A DNA stretch of 50,150 nt from Alphaproteobacteria bacterium (GTDB lineage: Bacteria; Pseudomonadota; Alphaproteobacteria; SMXP01): positions 1-50,150 of the forward strand of contig JANQPV010000076.1 in the NCBI GenBank assembly GCA_028285305.1, in the 5' to 3' direction. The translations under genes and the position numbers were made by a program. Positions 33,893 to 42,077 of the stretch are shown here, piece by piece. Below the pieces are notes generated by a model. The model did no database searches. It was not told the origin of the DNA and was given only the letters and a program-made list of their open reading frames with translations. Position 1 is the first letter of the stretch. Every line of letters starts with the position of its first letter.

Positions 33893-34557
33893 GTGGAGGA
33901 CCTCGTCTCGTCTCCGTTGTCACTACGCGCGCCGTTGGTACGCCGGCTGTGTGTGCGCTTGGACTTCGCGGGCACCGTATTGTCCGGCTCCTTGTCCGTG
34001 CTTTCGGTCAGTTCAAGGATTTTAGTGCTTTGCGCGGAAATCGTTTCGGACTGGGACTTGATTTGCTCCTGCAGGAGAAGGATCTGTTCCTCCAACTTGG
34101 TCATCTTCTCGGAGACCGCGCCAGGACCACTGGCGGCTTCGACGTACTTCTTTGCTTTGGCCTGGAGTTCAGAAATGCCGCGGCCGAGGCCGGAGGCTTG
34201 GTGACCCGGCAGGTCCACAAACTGCTCCAAGGTCTTCACGCCGTTCATTTTCAGATAGCTGACCTGGGCCGGGGAGATTTGCGGCCAATGGGCAAGGGGC
34301 ATGCCCTCCAATGGTTCCTGCTCCCCGCTTTCGAAGGCCTCAAAGGTCCGTGCAAAGCGGGACTTGTCGCCTTGCGTTGCCTTTCGGTTGATGACCAGAT
34401 TTCGGTCACCGGGCTTGCGTATCTCGACATACAGCACATCGTCGCAAACTTGGTATCCGGCTTCGCGGGTCTTTTCCGCGTTGGGTACGGGGTGGTAATA
34501 GAATTTGGCGACAGCCGTGTCGACTTCCGCCGGCCGTCCGTGTTCGTCTAAAATCAT
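33889..34557 (-). CDS. Phage head/tail-region protein with coiled coil
   Basis: A 222-aa protein. Residues 1-~100 (DEHGRPAEVDTAVAKFYYHP, AGYQVCDDVLYVEIRKPGD) form a beta-rich domain; ~105-150 read like a helix-hairpin-helix (VSYLKMNGVKTLEQFVDLPG, LGRGISELQAKAKKYVE); ~155-195 is a coiled coil (KLEEQILLLQEQIKSQSETI); the tail is basic and disordered. Such proteins are common next to capsid and adaptor genes in phages. Exact role unknown. Confidence 0.75.
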   Translation of the reverse strand: MILDEHGRPAEVDTAVAKFYYHPVPNAEKTREAGYQVCDDVLYVEIRKPGDRNLVINRKATQGDKSRFARTFEAFESGEQEPLEGMPLAHWPQISPAQVSYLKMNGVKTLEQFVDLPGHQASGLGRGISELQAKAKKYVEAASGPGAVSEKMTKLEEQILLLQEQIKSQSETISAQSTKILELTESTDKEPDNTVPAKSKRTHSRRTNGARSDNGDETRSST

Positions 34558-34578
34558 GATTCTGTCCTTTTCGGTTTT

Positions 34579-34668
34579 CTAAGCGGGAAGCTCGTCCTTT
34601 TTTTGATCGATGAACGTTACGAGGTCGCCCGTCGGCACGCGGAGGCCAATGGGGCCGCCGTCTTCGAT
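34579..34668 (-). other. In-frame coding-like extension after the oxygenase-like stop
   Basis: After the TAG ending the oxygenase-like gene, the same frame stays open for 29 codons (IEDGGPIGLRVPTGDLVTF... ending DELPA, then TAG). It reads like protein. UAG readthrough, a nonsense change in a longer gene, or a relic of another gene are all possible. Confidence 0.35.
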
Positions 34669-35343
34669 CTAAAAGTAAACGGCGATTTGCTGGGCCTCGA
34701 GCAGAAGCGCGCCGTGCCCCTGGAGCGTGATTCGCGGTTCCTCGGCCGTGGGTACAATCGGCTTGGCGATCCGATGCGGAAAGCGGCCATCGTGGAGATA
34801 GAGATGCCCGATCGCATACGGATAGTAATGGTTCGGAACAACGGTCAGGCCGGTGACCGTGTCAGTCTTGACGGCTTCTGCCGCGACCTCCCCGTCCCAA
34901 TAGTCCATCCCGCCCTGCCCCCGGGTGAGGGACAAGGCAAGCGTGAACGAAAAGGGGTCGGCAAAGGGGCCCGGCCAGTACACCCGCTGAAAGGGTTCGT
35001 CCGTGTGGATCGGCCCTTCGATTTCGGCGGCGCGTTCATCAAAAATGTGAAAGCCCGGGCGGCCCGCGTGCCAGAGGTCGATCACCGGAGCGCCCTTTTC
35101 GCCCGCAATGGCTTGCTTGACTTTGGTCAAGAGGCCAGTGAAATAATGATCAATGAGCGGATTGTTCTGTGCCGCCACACCATAATAGGTCTCTAACTGC
35201 TCCGTGTAGGTGGAGGCGCCGAGGGTCCAGTACGTGCCTTCCCCGCGCGGGATCCAGTGCCCGCGCAAGGCCCTGACGATCTCCGTCAGGCGTGCACATT
35301 CGTCCGCCGAAAGGAGCGGTATGTCCGTGATGGATACCTGCAT
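34669..35343 (-). CDS. 2OG-Fe(II) oxygenase-like phage protein
   Basis: A 224-aa protein. HTD at ~120, a later histidine in FPHRI and an arginine in EPRITLQGHG give the H-x-D...H...R layout of Fe(II)/2-oxoglutarate dioxygenases, on a double-stranded beta-helix pattern. Related proteins are found in tailed-phage structural regions. The substrate is unknown; a virion or nucleic-acid modification role is possible. ATG 35343 has GAGG upstream. Confidence 0.72.
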   Translation of the reverse strand: MQVSITDIPLLSADECARLTEIVRALRGHWIPRGEGTYWTLGASTYTEQLETYYGVAAQNNPLIDHYFTGLLTKVKQAIAGEKGAPVIDLWHAGRPGFHIFDERAAEIEGPIHTDEPFQRVYWPGPFADPFSFTLALSLTRGQGGMDYWDGEVAAEAVKTDTVTGLTVVPNHYYPYAIGHLYLHDGRFPHRIAKPIVPTAEEPRITLQGHGALLLEAQQIAVYF

Positions 35344-35415
35344 GGGGCCTCGCGTTGAGAGCGCAGTTCAGATTTTTTGAAAAGAGGCCACGCGCCCAAA
35401 GAGCGAAATGGACGC

Positions 35416-37572
35416 CTATGCAAAGGCGTCTTCTACTGGAAATGCATCTTCTAAAATTGCGGCTAACAACAATCCAGGATCCTTGATGTGGTTGTAATCC
35501 TCGGGGCGTTTCTTCCACATCGGGCTTCGTATTCTGTTCGGGCGGCGCCCACGCACTGCAAATGAGTCTTCCACAATTGCGGCTAATCGCAATCCAGGAT
35601 CCTCGATGTGGTTGTAGTCTTCTGGGCGTTTCTTCCACATCGGACTTTGCATTTTGTTCGGATGCTGTACACGCCCTGCATCTGTCCCGCGCTTACCTAT
35701 TGGCGCGCCGGATGGAGACGCGATCTGCGTGTCGGCTGAGCCCGCACCTATCTGACTGAATCGGTCAAGACCATTCGTTTCCGGAGCGTATCTTCGCCCA
35801 TATGCGTCCGAGTGCGGCCCTCCTACGGAGCCTGATTCAATCGATGCCGCCTGCGCAGGAGTAAGTGGATGGATCGCAGACAAAAATGCCTGACTCGGAC
35901 CGCTTTGATTCTTCGTGTTCGCCGCGCTCTGCAGACCGTTTAGACCTTGTTGCAGGGATGTCGGCCAACCGCTTCCGGTCAAACTCGCGAGTGAAGACTG
36001 AGGCGTGTTTGACGAGTTTAAAGCAGTCCGTCCGGGCAATTCGGGCGACAGATTAGAGTGGTCTTCCAGCTCAGGATCGGGAGCCGAAAAGTCCGGACTT
36101 TCGATCTTGAGTCGGAGTGTTTTCCGACGAAAGTCTTCCCAGATCTTTCGCTCTTCAGCAGGATCAAACGCCCCGATGGGACCGAGCTCGTCCGTTGGGA
36201 TGCCATCGTCTTCATCGAAAGGTCGGATATCCAAGATAAGATCGTCCGTGGACGGCTTGTTTCGCATGGCTTGGCGTACGCTATCGCGAGCGAATGGCAG
36301 ATCGTATTGAGTTTCGTTGACGGCGTAGGCAACGGCGTCTTGCAGGCGCGAGACCGCAAAAACATCGGCCGAGTGGGACCTTTTTCGACCGCCCTGATCC
36401 TTTGCCAGCATCGCTGCCCGCTGTTCCTCCAAAATGTTGATGTCGGCGGCGAGGCCGTCAAGCAGGCTTTTGTATTGCTTGCCCCGCGCGGACGCCACCA
36501 CCCGCGTCATGTCGTCGAGCATTTCGGCATTGGTCTCATAGCCGAGATTCTGGGCCACATTGGCGTTTAACAGAACCGGCAACGCGATGTCCGACGTGTT
36601 CGTCGCCTGCCTTAGATCTTCGCTGAACATGAGGGCCATGTGAAGAGACATGGAATGAAGCGCCAAGTGACGACTCTTAACTGGGTCGTCGCTGCGATAG
36701 GGCAACGGTTCATTGCCGTCGCCCTCCCCATACAATGCCCTATAGACGGAGTAGGGTAAGGTGAGACTGTTAAACACTTTTTCAACGAACATGTCGTTGA
36801 CGGAACGATAGCGCTCCCAGTAGTTGCTCACCTCAAAGTCTGGCGCTAAAGCATGTTGATTTCCCAGGCGTTTGCCCTCGAAGTTCTCGTTTAGTATTTC
36901 ATCGTTAATGTAGAAATGATCGATCTGCGCTTTCGACCTGCTTTTGTCTGCTGGCGGAATATAGTGTCCGTTTTTCACGGCGTCTTCCAGGTCGTATCCT
37001 TTCTCAGTGTAGAACCTTTCGATCGGATAGTCTTTTGGATTCAACAAGGGAAAATTGGCAAAGATCTGTGTGTACTCTCTTCGTATCTTGCCACTCCACA
37101 CTCCCTTACTGGCTTTTTCGGACGCGACCGCGTTGGGAGGTGAAGCAAATACAACCGCCTTCATACCCTGATGCTCGGCCATCATGGTGGCCAAGGCCCC
37201 GCCCAGGGAGTGGCCGGTGAAGCTGACTTTATCCTTCGATACCCCCTCTTCTTCCAGAACCCGTTGGTAAAAGTGGTAGGCATCGACGAATTGATCAGGA
37301 ACGTTACCATACAGTATTTGGCCGCCCGCTGCGTATTCTCCGGGAATATCGTCCGTACCCCGATAGGCAATGACGACTTCACCGTCATCATTCTTGTATG
37401 CGCGTGCGCTGAAATACTTATCCTTCGGCTCACCAAATTCGATTTCGAGCTCCTTCCACCCTCCGGCAGAGGCAACCTTCTTAAATTTGTCTTTGTCTTC
37501 AGCGCCAAAGTACGCATCTCTTGACAATAGGGCGTAATCTTCGTTGCTGACTCGATGTTCATTGTCGGCCAT
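35416..37572 (-). CDS. Class 3 lipase effector
   Basis: A 718-aa protein, ATG 37572 behind AAGGAGTATTT. The N-terminal ~260 residues are a class-3 lipase domain: VVIAYRGTDD near 70-80 and the nucleophile elbow VSFTGHSLGGALATMM at ~125-140; the serine is intact, and Asp/His partners are likely further on. The middle is helical, ~480-640 is a Pro/Ser linker, and the C-terminus carries a 40-residue tandem duplication. No signal peptide. Two related lipoproteins lie just upstream, recalling T6SS phospholipase effectors (Tle) with lipoprotein immunity (Tli). Membrane lipids of a target cell are the likely substrate. Confidence 0.85.
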   Translation of the reverse strand: MADNEHRVSNEDYALLSRDAYFGAEDKDKFKKVASAGGWKELEIEFGEPKDKYFSARAYKNDDGEVVIAYRGTDDIPGEYAAGGQILYGNVPDQFVDAYHFYQRVLEEEGVSKDKVSFTGHSLGGALATMMAEHQGMKAVVFASPPNAVASEKASKGVWSGKIRREYTQIFANFPLLNPKDYPIERFYTEKGYDLEDAVKNGHYIPPADKSRSKAQIDHFYINDEILNENFEGKRLGNQHALAPDFEVSNYWERYRSVNDMFVEKVFNSLTLPYSVYRALYGEGDGNEPLPYRSDDPVKSRHLALHSMSLHMALMFSEDLRQATNTSDIALPVLLNANVAQNLGYETNAEMLDDMTRVVASARGKQYKSLLDGLAADINILEEQRAAMLAKDQGGRKRSHSADVFAVSRLQDAVAYAVNETQYDLPFARDSVRQAMRNKPSTDDLILDIRPFDEDDGIPTDELGPIGAFDPAEERKIWEDFRRKTLRLKIESPDFSAPDPELEDHSNLSPELPGRTALNSSNTPQSSLASLTGSGWPTSLQQGLNGLQSAANTKNQSGPSQAFLSAIHPLTPAQAASIESGSVGGPHSDAYGRRYAPETNGLDRFSQIGAGSADTQIASPSGAPIGKRGTDAGRVQHPNKMQSPMWKKRPEDYNHIEDPGLRLAAIVEDSFAVRGRRPNRIRSPMWKKRPEDYNHIKDPGLLLAAILEDAFPVEDAFA
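35435..35674 (-). repeat. 120-bp tandem duplication in the lipase 3' end
   Basis: Two copies of a 120-bp unit give two 40-residue protein repeats (SPMWKKRPEDYNH, DPGL.LAAI.ED). The exact multiple of three keeps the frame. It may be a docking or packaging tail duplicated in place. Confidence 0.85.
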
Positions 37573-37581
37573 AAATACTCC

Positions 37582-38679
37582 TTACAATTTTTCTTTGTAA
37601 TACCGCCATGCGTACAGTTTGATGTGACGAAATCGAACAAAGTATTCCGTTTCGGGATGATATAAGCTTTTGCTGAAAACTGTCCCTGGAAGGTCCATGT
37701 CCATCTCATCGCCGAATATCAGCGCTCGTTCGTTCGCACCGCGGGTGCTGAATTCACCGCCGCGCAAGTCGGGCTTCCAGTACTTTTCGAAATACTTTGA
37801 GGCGCGATAGAACTGTACGAAGCCCCTGTGCGTGCAATCCTCCTGTGAAACCCTCAATATCCCTTCGGAAGTGAGCGAAACACGGCATTGATAGGGAAAG
37901 GTGTGTGTTCGTTCGGGCTCGTATGTCTCGTTGGGGATGCCACCAGTGCGGATGAAGGTGCCGCCAACCCAGATATCCCGCCAGTGATCGGGGTGTTTGT
38001 CCCGAATTGTATCCAAATCGAGCCACGTCGGTTCCTCCAGGCTGTTCAACCATTCGGCAAGTTCGGGATAGTCTTGCCAATAGCTTTTGGGATAGGCGAA
38101 CGCGGTGTAGCCAAAAAAGACACTGTCTTTGCTTTTGCTCGCGATGGCCGGTACTTCTTTACGCGGATCGGTTTGCTTCGCTTTCTTCAGGGCTTCAACT
38201 CGGATCTCACGGAAGTCAACGCGTGGGCTTGGCCCTTTGTAGTATTCCGGCGAGACATAGGCCTCGATCAAGTCGGGAGTTTCGGCATCGTCGAGCCACA
38301 AGATCAGCGGGGGTTCGTCTTTGTGGGCAAAGGACTGAAGATCCGGCAGGCTCCTACCGTCATTGTGGTAACGCCAATAAGTACTGCCACAGAAACCAAA
38401 AGGAAGCGCGATCAGAGCGGCGCCAGACGGTAAGCGCTTGGCCACCGCGTTGGTACGCTTGTGCAAATCGCCGCCGCCGCCCGCCTCGTTCCATTTGTGT
38501 ACGCAGACGAAGTCCGACGCCATCGTGACCAATTCACCTTCGGCGACGACATCCACCTCGACCCGGTAGTGCCTGTTTTTGCTGGGGTCATCGCAGCCTG
38601 CCAAAGCCGTGAGCAGCAACAGGCCCGCAAGCCATCCTATACGTTGAAATCCTTGCCCCATGCGATGCGATGCGGTCAT
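37582..38679 (-). CDS. Lipoprotein, candidate lipase immunity, copy 1
   Basis: A ~365-aa lipoprotein. I use ATG 38679 (MTASHRMGQGF) after GGGAGAGG rather than the longer frame to 38730. The lipobox is LTALAGC. The mature domain (HYRVEVDVVAEGELVTM, LILWLDDAETPDLIEAYVSP, FFGYTAFAYPKSYWQ) is ~80% like 38914-39993. It ends ten bases before the lipase start. A periplasmic shield against the lipase is inferred by analogy with Tli proteins. Confidence 0.82.
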   Translation of the reverse strand: MTASHRMGQGFQRIGWLAGLLLLTALAGCDDPSKNRHYRVEVDVVAEGELVTMASDFVCVHKWNEAGGGGDLHKRTNAVAKRLPSGAALIALPFGFCGSTYWRYHNDGRSLPDLQSFAHKDEPPLILWLDDAETPDLIEAYVSPEYYKGPSPRVDFREIRVEALKKAKQTDPRKEVPAIASKSKDSVFFGYTAFAYPKSYWQDYPELAEWLNSLEEPTWLDLDTIRDKHPDHWRDIWVGGTFIRTGGIPNETYEPERTHTFPYQCRVSLTSEGILRVSQEDCTHRGFVQFYRASKYFEKYWKPDLRGGEFSTRGANERALIFGDEMDMDLPGTVFSKSLYHPETEYFVRFRHIKLYAWRYYKEKL

Positions 38680-38814
38680 GAGCCTCTCCCGATGGTTGCG
38701 CCGGGACGCCATCGCCACCGACCCTGTCACATATAAGGGCCGACGGGCGAGAACGCAAAATGGGGGAGTAAGGGAGAGGCGACGCCGTAGACCAAAAGCG
38801 GCGGTTAAGCATGT

Positions 38815-38904
38815 CTACGTCACCTGGCGGTTTTCACCAAAGTACGAATCCCTCGACAAAAGCGCATAATCTTCATTGCTGACCCCCTCTTTTTTGTTGG
38901 CCAT
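38815..38904 (-). pseudogene. Relic of lipase 5' end
   Basis: ATG 38904 (AAGGACAGG upstream) opens MANKKEGVSNEDYALLSRD and SYFGENRQVT before TAG. The lipase begins MADNEHRVSNEDYALLSRD and AYFG. It directly follows the second lipoprotein, so lipoprotein plus lipase start were duplicated as one unit, or a second lipase was deleted. Confidence 0.88.
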
Positions 38905-38913
38905 AACCTGTCC

Positions 38914-39993
38914 TTACAGTCTGTCCTTATAATATCGCCACAAACTTAGTTTGATGTTGCGAAATCTAACATAGTACTCCGTATCAGGAGTATAAAGGTT
39001 TTCACTAAAAACTATCCCGGGACGGGGCATAGAAACTTCATCGCCGAATATCAGTGCCGATTCGACCTCTCCGCCAGTGCTAAAGTCACCGCCGCGCAAG
39101 TCGGGCTCCCAGTACTTTTCGAAATATTTCGACGCCCGATAGAACTGGACGAAGCCCCTGTGCCCGCAATCCTCTTGCGACATCCTCACTGTGTCTTGCG
39201 GAGTAAGTACAACACGGCATTGATAGGGAAAGGTGTGTGTCCCTTCAGGCTTATATACACTATTGGGGATACCGCCAGTGCGCATAAAGGTGCCACCAAT
39301 CCAAAGATCCCACCATTGTTCAGGATGCTTCTCAAAAACTGTATCGAGATCCAACCACGTCGGTTCCTCTAAGCTGCTCAACCATTCGGCAAATTCGGGA
39401 TATTTCTCCCAATAGCTCTTGGGATAGGCGAAAGCCGTGTAGCCAAAAAAAACACCGTCTCTGGACTGGTTGGCGATGGCCGGTACCTCTTTACGCGGAT
39501 CGGTTTGCTTGGCCTTCTTCAAGGCCTCAACCCGCATCTCGCGAATCTCGATGCGCGGGTTTGGCCCTTTATAGTATTCCGGCGAAACATAGGCCTCGAT
39601 CAAGTCGGGGGTTTCGGCGTTGTCCAACCACAAGATCAGCATTGAACGGTGTTTTGACGTTTGCGATTGCAGGTCCGGCAAGCTCTTCCCGTCGAAGTGT
39701 CCCCGCCAGTATGAACTGCCGCAAAACCCTGGGGGCAGCGCGATTAGGCCTGCGCCTGACGGCAGGCGCTTGGTCACCGCGCCCGTGTGCCGGTACAAAC
39801 CACCGCCGCCGCCGCCCTCGTGCCATTTGTGGATGCAGGCAAAGTCCGCCGCCATAGTGACCAGTTCGCCTTCGGCGACGACATCCACCTCGACGCGGTA
39901 GTGCCTGTTTTTGCTGGGGTCATCGCAGCCTGCAAGAGCGAGGATGAGTAAAGAGACCAGCAAGGAGATCTTCTTGTTCCATTGGTCTCGCAT
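38914..39993 (-). CDS. Lipoprotein, candidate lipase immunity, copy 2
   Basis: A 359-aa lipoprotein with the signal peptide KKISLLVSLLILALAGC and an intact lipobox. Paralog of 37582-38679 and, more distantly, 29283-30518. Conserved cysteines (FACIHKW, GFCGSSYWRG, YQCRV, EDCGHRGFV) suggest disulphides in the periplasm. GGAGAAAAG precedes ATG 39993. It is followed by the truncated lipase start. Confidence 0.82.
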   Translation of the reverse strand: MRDQWNKKISLLVSLLILALAGCDDPSKNRHYRVEVDVVAEGELVTMAADFACIHKWHEGGGGGGLYRHTGAVTKRLPSGAGLIALPPGFCGSSYWRGHFDGKSLPDLQSQTSKHRSMLILWLDNAETPDLIEAYVSPEYYKGPNPRIEIREMRVEALKKAKQTDPRKEVPAIANQSRDGVFFGYTAFAYPKSYWEKYPEFAEWLSSLEEPTWLDLDTVFEKHPEQWWDLWIGGTFMRTGGIPNSVYKPEGTHTFPYQCRVVLTPQDTVRMSQEDCGHRGFVQFYRASKYFEKYWEPDLRGGDFSTGGEVESALIFGDEVSMPRPGIVFSENLYTPDTEYYVRFRNIKLSLWRYYKDRL

Positions 39994-40265
39994 GGACTTT
40001 TCTCCGCCAATTGCTCCGGACGCTTTACGACATATGGTTGTGATGCCGTTCTTTATGAGCTTACCTTATGATGAACTTGGCGGAAAGAAATTCCGGTGGC
40101 TAAGTTACCCTCCTCCCATGGCGACGTTTTAGATGGCGATCAAGACTTTTATGTCTGTTTACCGATTTAATGTTGAAATCCAACTGAGGCTTATCGGCGA
40201 CAAACCAGACTATGCGACATGTTTCTATTCGCGCGGGCAGTCAAAAGCGAGGCCCTCAGCAAAGG

Positions 40266-40649
40266 TCAGGAATTGACTTCATTTACTTCATACAGAACCA
40301 GATCGGTACATTCCGTTTCGAGCAGATCTCGCCACTCTGTCGGCTTAAGGACGAATCTTTCTGCTATATAGTCGACAACTTCTTCAAACCCGTCTTCAAG
40401 TTCGCCCACTGAGATGAGCTGACCTGTAGTGTCTTCGAAGATCAAGTAGATCTCTTCAAAGGTCATTTTGTCCATGCGTTGCGCCCGCATGCGGACGATA
40501 TTCTCCCACAGAATGTCTTGGCGCCGGGACCCTTGCCGGGCGTATATGCCATTTTCATCGAATTCAACGACGGGTTTCTGGCCCTGTCCGATCCATCCGA
40601 GGCGTATCAGTTTGCGCACCATGGATGAAATCCAGCGAACAATGCTCAT
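40266..40649 (-). CDS. 127-aa candidate immunity protein
   Basis: A soluble acidic protein (VRKLIRLGWIG, VEFDENGIYARQG, ILWENIVRMRAQRMDKM, LEDGFEEVVDYIAERFVL). The W..I.....RMDKMTF.EIYL.FED pattern resembles small proteins often found next to toxins, but I cannot name a family. It follows the third membrane-protein copy. Immunity is a guess by context. Confidence 0.65.
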   Translation of the reverse strand: MSIVRWISSMVRKLIRLGWIGQGQKPVVEFDENGIYARQGSRRQDILWENIVRMRAQRMDKMTFEEIYLIFEDTTGQLISVGELEDGFEEVVDYIAERFVLKPTEWRDLLETECTDLVLYEVNEVNS

Positions 40650-40796
40650 TACTGATGCCTTTCAATCTGCAAGCCGTACCTTCGACGGACTATACCCTAG
40701 GTTGCCCGCGACTGCCGATCCAGCAATGGCGCCTGCTGGGGCCACGACACGCGCCGAATGATCGTGTTCAACGATCCCATGCCCAATGAGCCGCGC

Positions 40797-41081
40797 TCAA
40801 TAGTAGGGCTGGAGCATGAAGAATACTCCGAGCATCGCGAAGTACAAGAATCCGTAGGTAAGGTCTTGCCATCGAACAAATTGGGTATACTGTGAGACGA
40901 GAAAGAGAATTATTGATGGTATACTGAGTAATATGTACATAAATGGTGTAAACGCGAAAATTTGTCCGGCGACTATCCATTCCCAGTCTATCCAGATGAT
41001 CCACGCCTGAAGAGCCAACAGCCAAATCAATGCGATCCAATAGCTCACGGAAGCAATTGAACTCGATATCGATCGTCTCAT
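40797..41081 (-). CDS. Small membrane protein, candidate hydrolase immunity, copy 3
   Basis: 94 aa with three hydrophobic helices (SYWIALIWLLALQAWIIW, FMYILLSIPSIILFLVS, YGFLYFAMLGVFFML). ATG 41081 gives exactly 285 bp, as in the two other copies; GAGGAG lies upstream, inside the remnant of the hydrolase 3' end. Expected in the inner membrane. Immunity against the neighbouring hydrolase is inferred. Confidence 0.8.
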   Translation of the reverse strand: MRRSISSSIASVSYWIALIWLLALQAWIIWIDWEWIVAGQIFAFTPFMYILLSIPSIILFLVSQYTQFVRWQDLTYGFLYFAMLGVFFMLQPYY

Positions 41082-41082
41082 T

Positions 41083-41190
41083 CTACCGGACTCCTCGCGC
41101 ATAAAGATTTCTTGCGAGTGCTTTGCGCTTCTCATCATATCCCGGACCTATGCCGCTATAGTCGAAACGGCCTGTTCCCCTCCAGCAATG
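41083..41190 (-). pseudogene. Hydrolase 3' relic before membrane protein copy 3
   Basis: The minus strand reads GTGRFDYSGIGPGYDEKRKA then LARNLYARGVR-stop, one base before the membrane-protein ATG. It matches the frame-restored end of the hydrolase at 42078-43169 (GTGHFYYSGIGPEHDERRKA). Confidence 0.8.
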
Positions 41191-41258
41191 GCGCCTGCTG
41201 GGGCCGCGACACGCGCCGAATGATCGCGTTCAACGATCCCATGCCCAATGAGCCGCGC

Positions 41259-41543
41259 TCAATAGTAGGGCTGGAGCATGAAGAATACTCCGAGCATCGA
41301 GAAGTACAAGAGCCCGTAGGTGAGGTCTTGCCATCGAATGAAATGCATGTACTGAGACACTAGAAAGAAGACAATTGATGGTATGCTGAATAATATGTAC
41401 ACAAATGGTGCGAGCGGCACACCTTCTCCAGAGAGTATTCGTTCCCAACCCACCCAGATGATCCACGCTTGAACAGCCAACAGCCAAATCAATGCGATCC
41501 AATAGCTCACAGTAGCAATCGAACTCGATATCGTTCGTTTCAA
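41259..41543 (-). CDS. Small membrane protein, candidate hydrolase immunity, copy 2
   Basis: 94 aa; TTG 41543 is the start, aligned with the starts of copies 1 and 3. The longer open frame (to 41801) is read-through of the hydrolase relic in another frame and is not used. Three membrane helices, same order as the paralogs; the loop after helix 1 differs (ERILSGEGVPL), which could tune specificity. Confidence 0.78.
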   Translation of the reverse strand: MKRTISSSIATVSYWIALIWLLAVQAWIIWVGWERILSGEGVPLAPFVYILFSIPSIVFFLVSQYMHFIRWQDLTYGLLYFSMLGVFFMLQPYY

Positions 41544-41544
41544 T

Positions 41545-41655
41545 CTACCGCACTTCTTGGGCGTAGAGCTCTCGTGCGAGCGCTTTGCGTCTCTCATCAT
41601 GTCCTGGACCGATGCCGATATAGTCGAAATGGCCTGTTCCCCTTCTGATATGGCG
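41545..41655 (-). pseudogene. Hydrolase 3' relic before membrane protein copy 2
   Basis: Encodes GTGHFDYIGIGPGHDERRKA then LARELYAQEVR-stop, ending one base before the TTG start. It keeps the GTGHF motif with the presumed catalytic histidine of the hydrolase, although the rest of the hydrolase is missing. Confidence 0.8.
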
Positions 41656-41718
41656 CCTGCTGGGGCCGCGACGCGCCGCACGATTGCGTTCAATAGTTCC
41701 TTACCCCTTGAGCTGTGC

Positions 41719-42003
41719 TCAATAGTGGGGCTGGAGCATGAAGAATACTCCGAGCATCGAGAAGTACAAAAAACCATAGGTGAGATCTTGCCATCGAACA
41801 AATCGAATATACTGCGAAATCAGAAACAGGATGATAGAAGGAACGCTAGTAATCACATATACAAATGGTCCGAGTGCAGAAAACTTTCCAGTGAATAGTC
41901 GTTCATGATCGACCCAAATAATCCACGCCTGAAGAGCCAGCAGCCAAATCAATGCGATCCAATAGCTCACGGAAGCAATTGAACTCGATATCGATCGTTT
42001 CAA
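41719..42003 (-). CDS. Small membrane protein, candidate hydrolase immunity, copy 1
   Basis: 94 aa, TTG 42003 with AAGGAG nine bases upstream, located within the hydrolase tail. Three hydrophobic helices (SYWIALIWLLALQAWIIW, FVYVITSVPSIILFLIS, YGFLYFSMLGVFFML). Directly follows the hydrolase, so probably the original copy from which the other two arose. Confidence 0.8.
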   Translation of the reverse strand: MKRSISSSIASVSYWIALIWLLALQAWIIWVDHERLFTGKFSALGPFVYVITSVPSIILFLISQYIRFVRWQDLTYGFLYFSMLGVFFMLQPHY

Positions 42004-42077
42004 TCTACCGCACTCCTTGGGCGTAGAGATCTCTTGCGAGTGCTTTGCGTCTTTCGTCGTGTTCTGGACCTATGCCG

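Noticed and set aside
41544-41801. N-terminal extension of the second membrane protein to 180 aa
   Set aside because: The extension is an off-frame reading of the hydrolase tail relic; alignment with the other two copies supports the 94-aa start.
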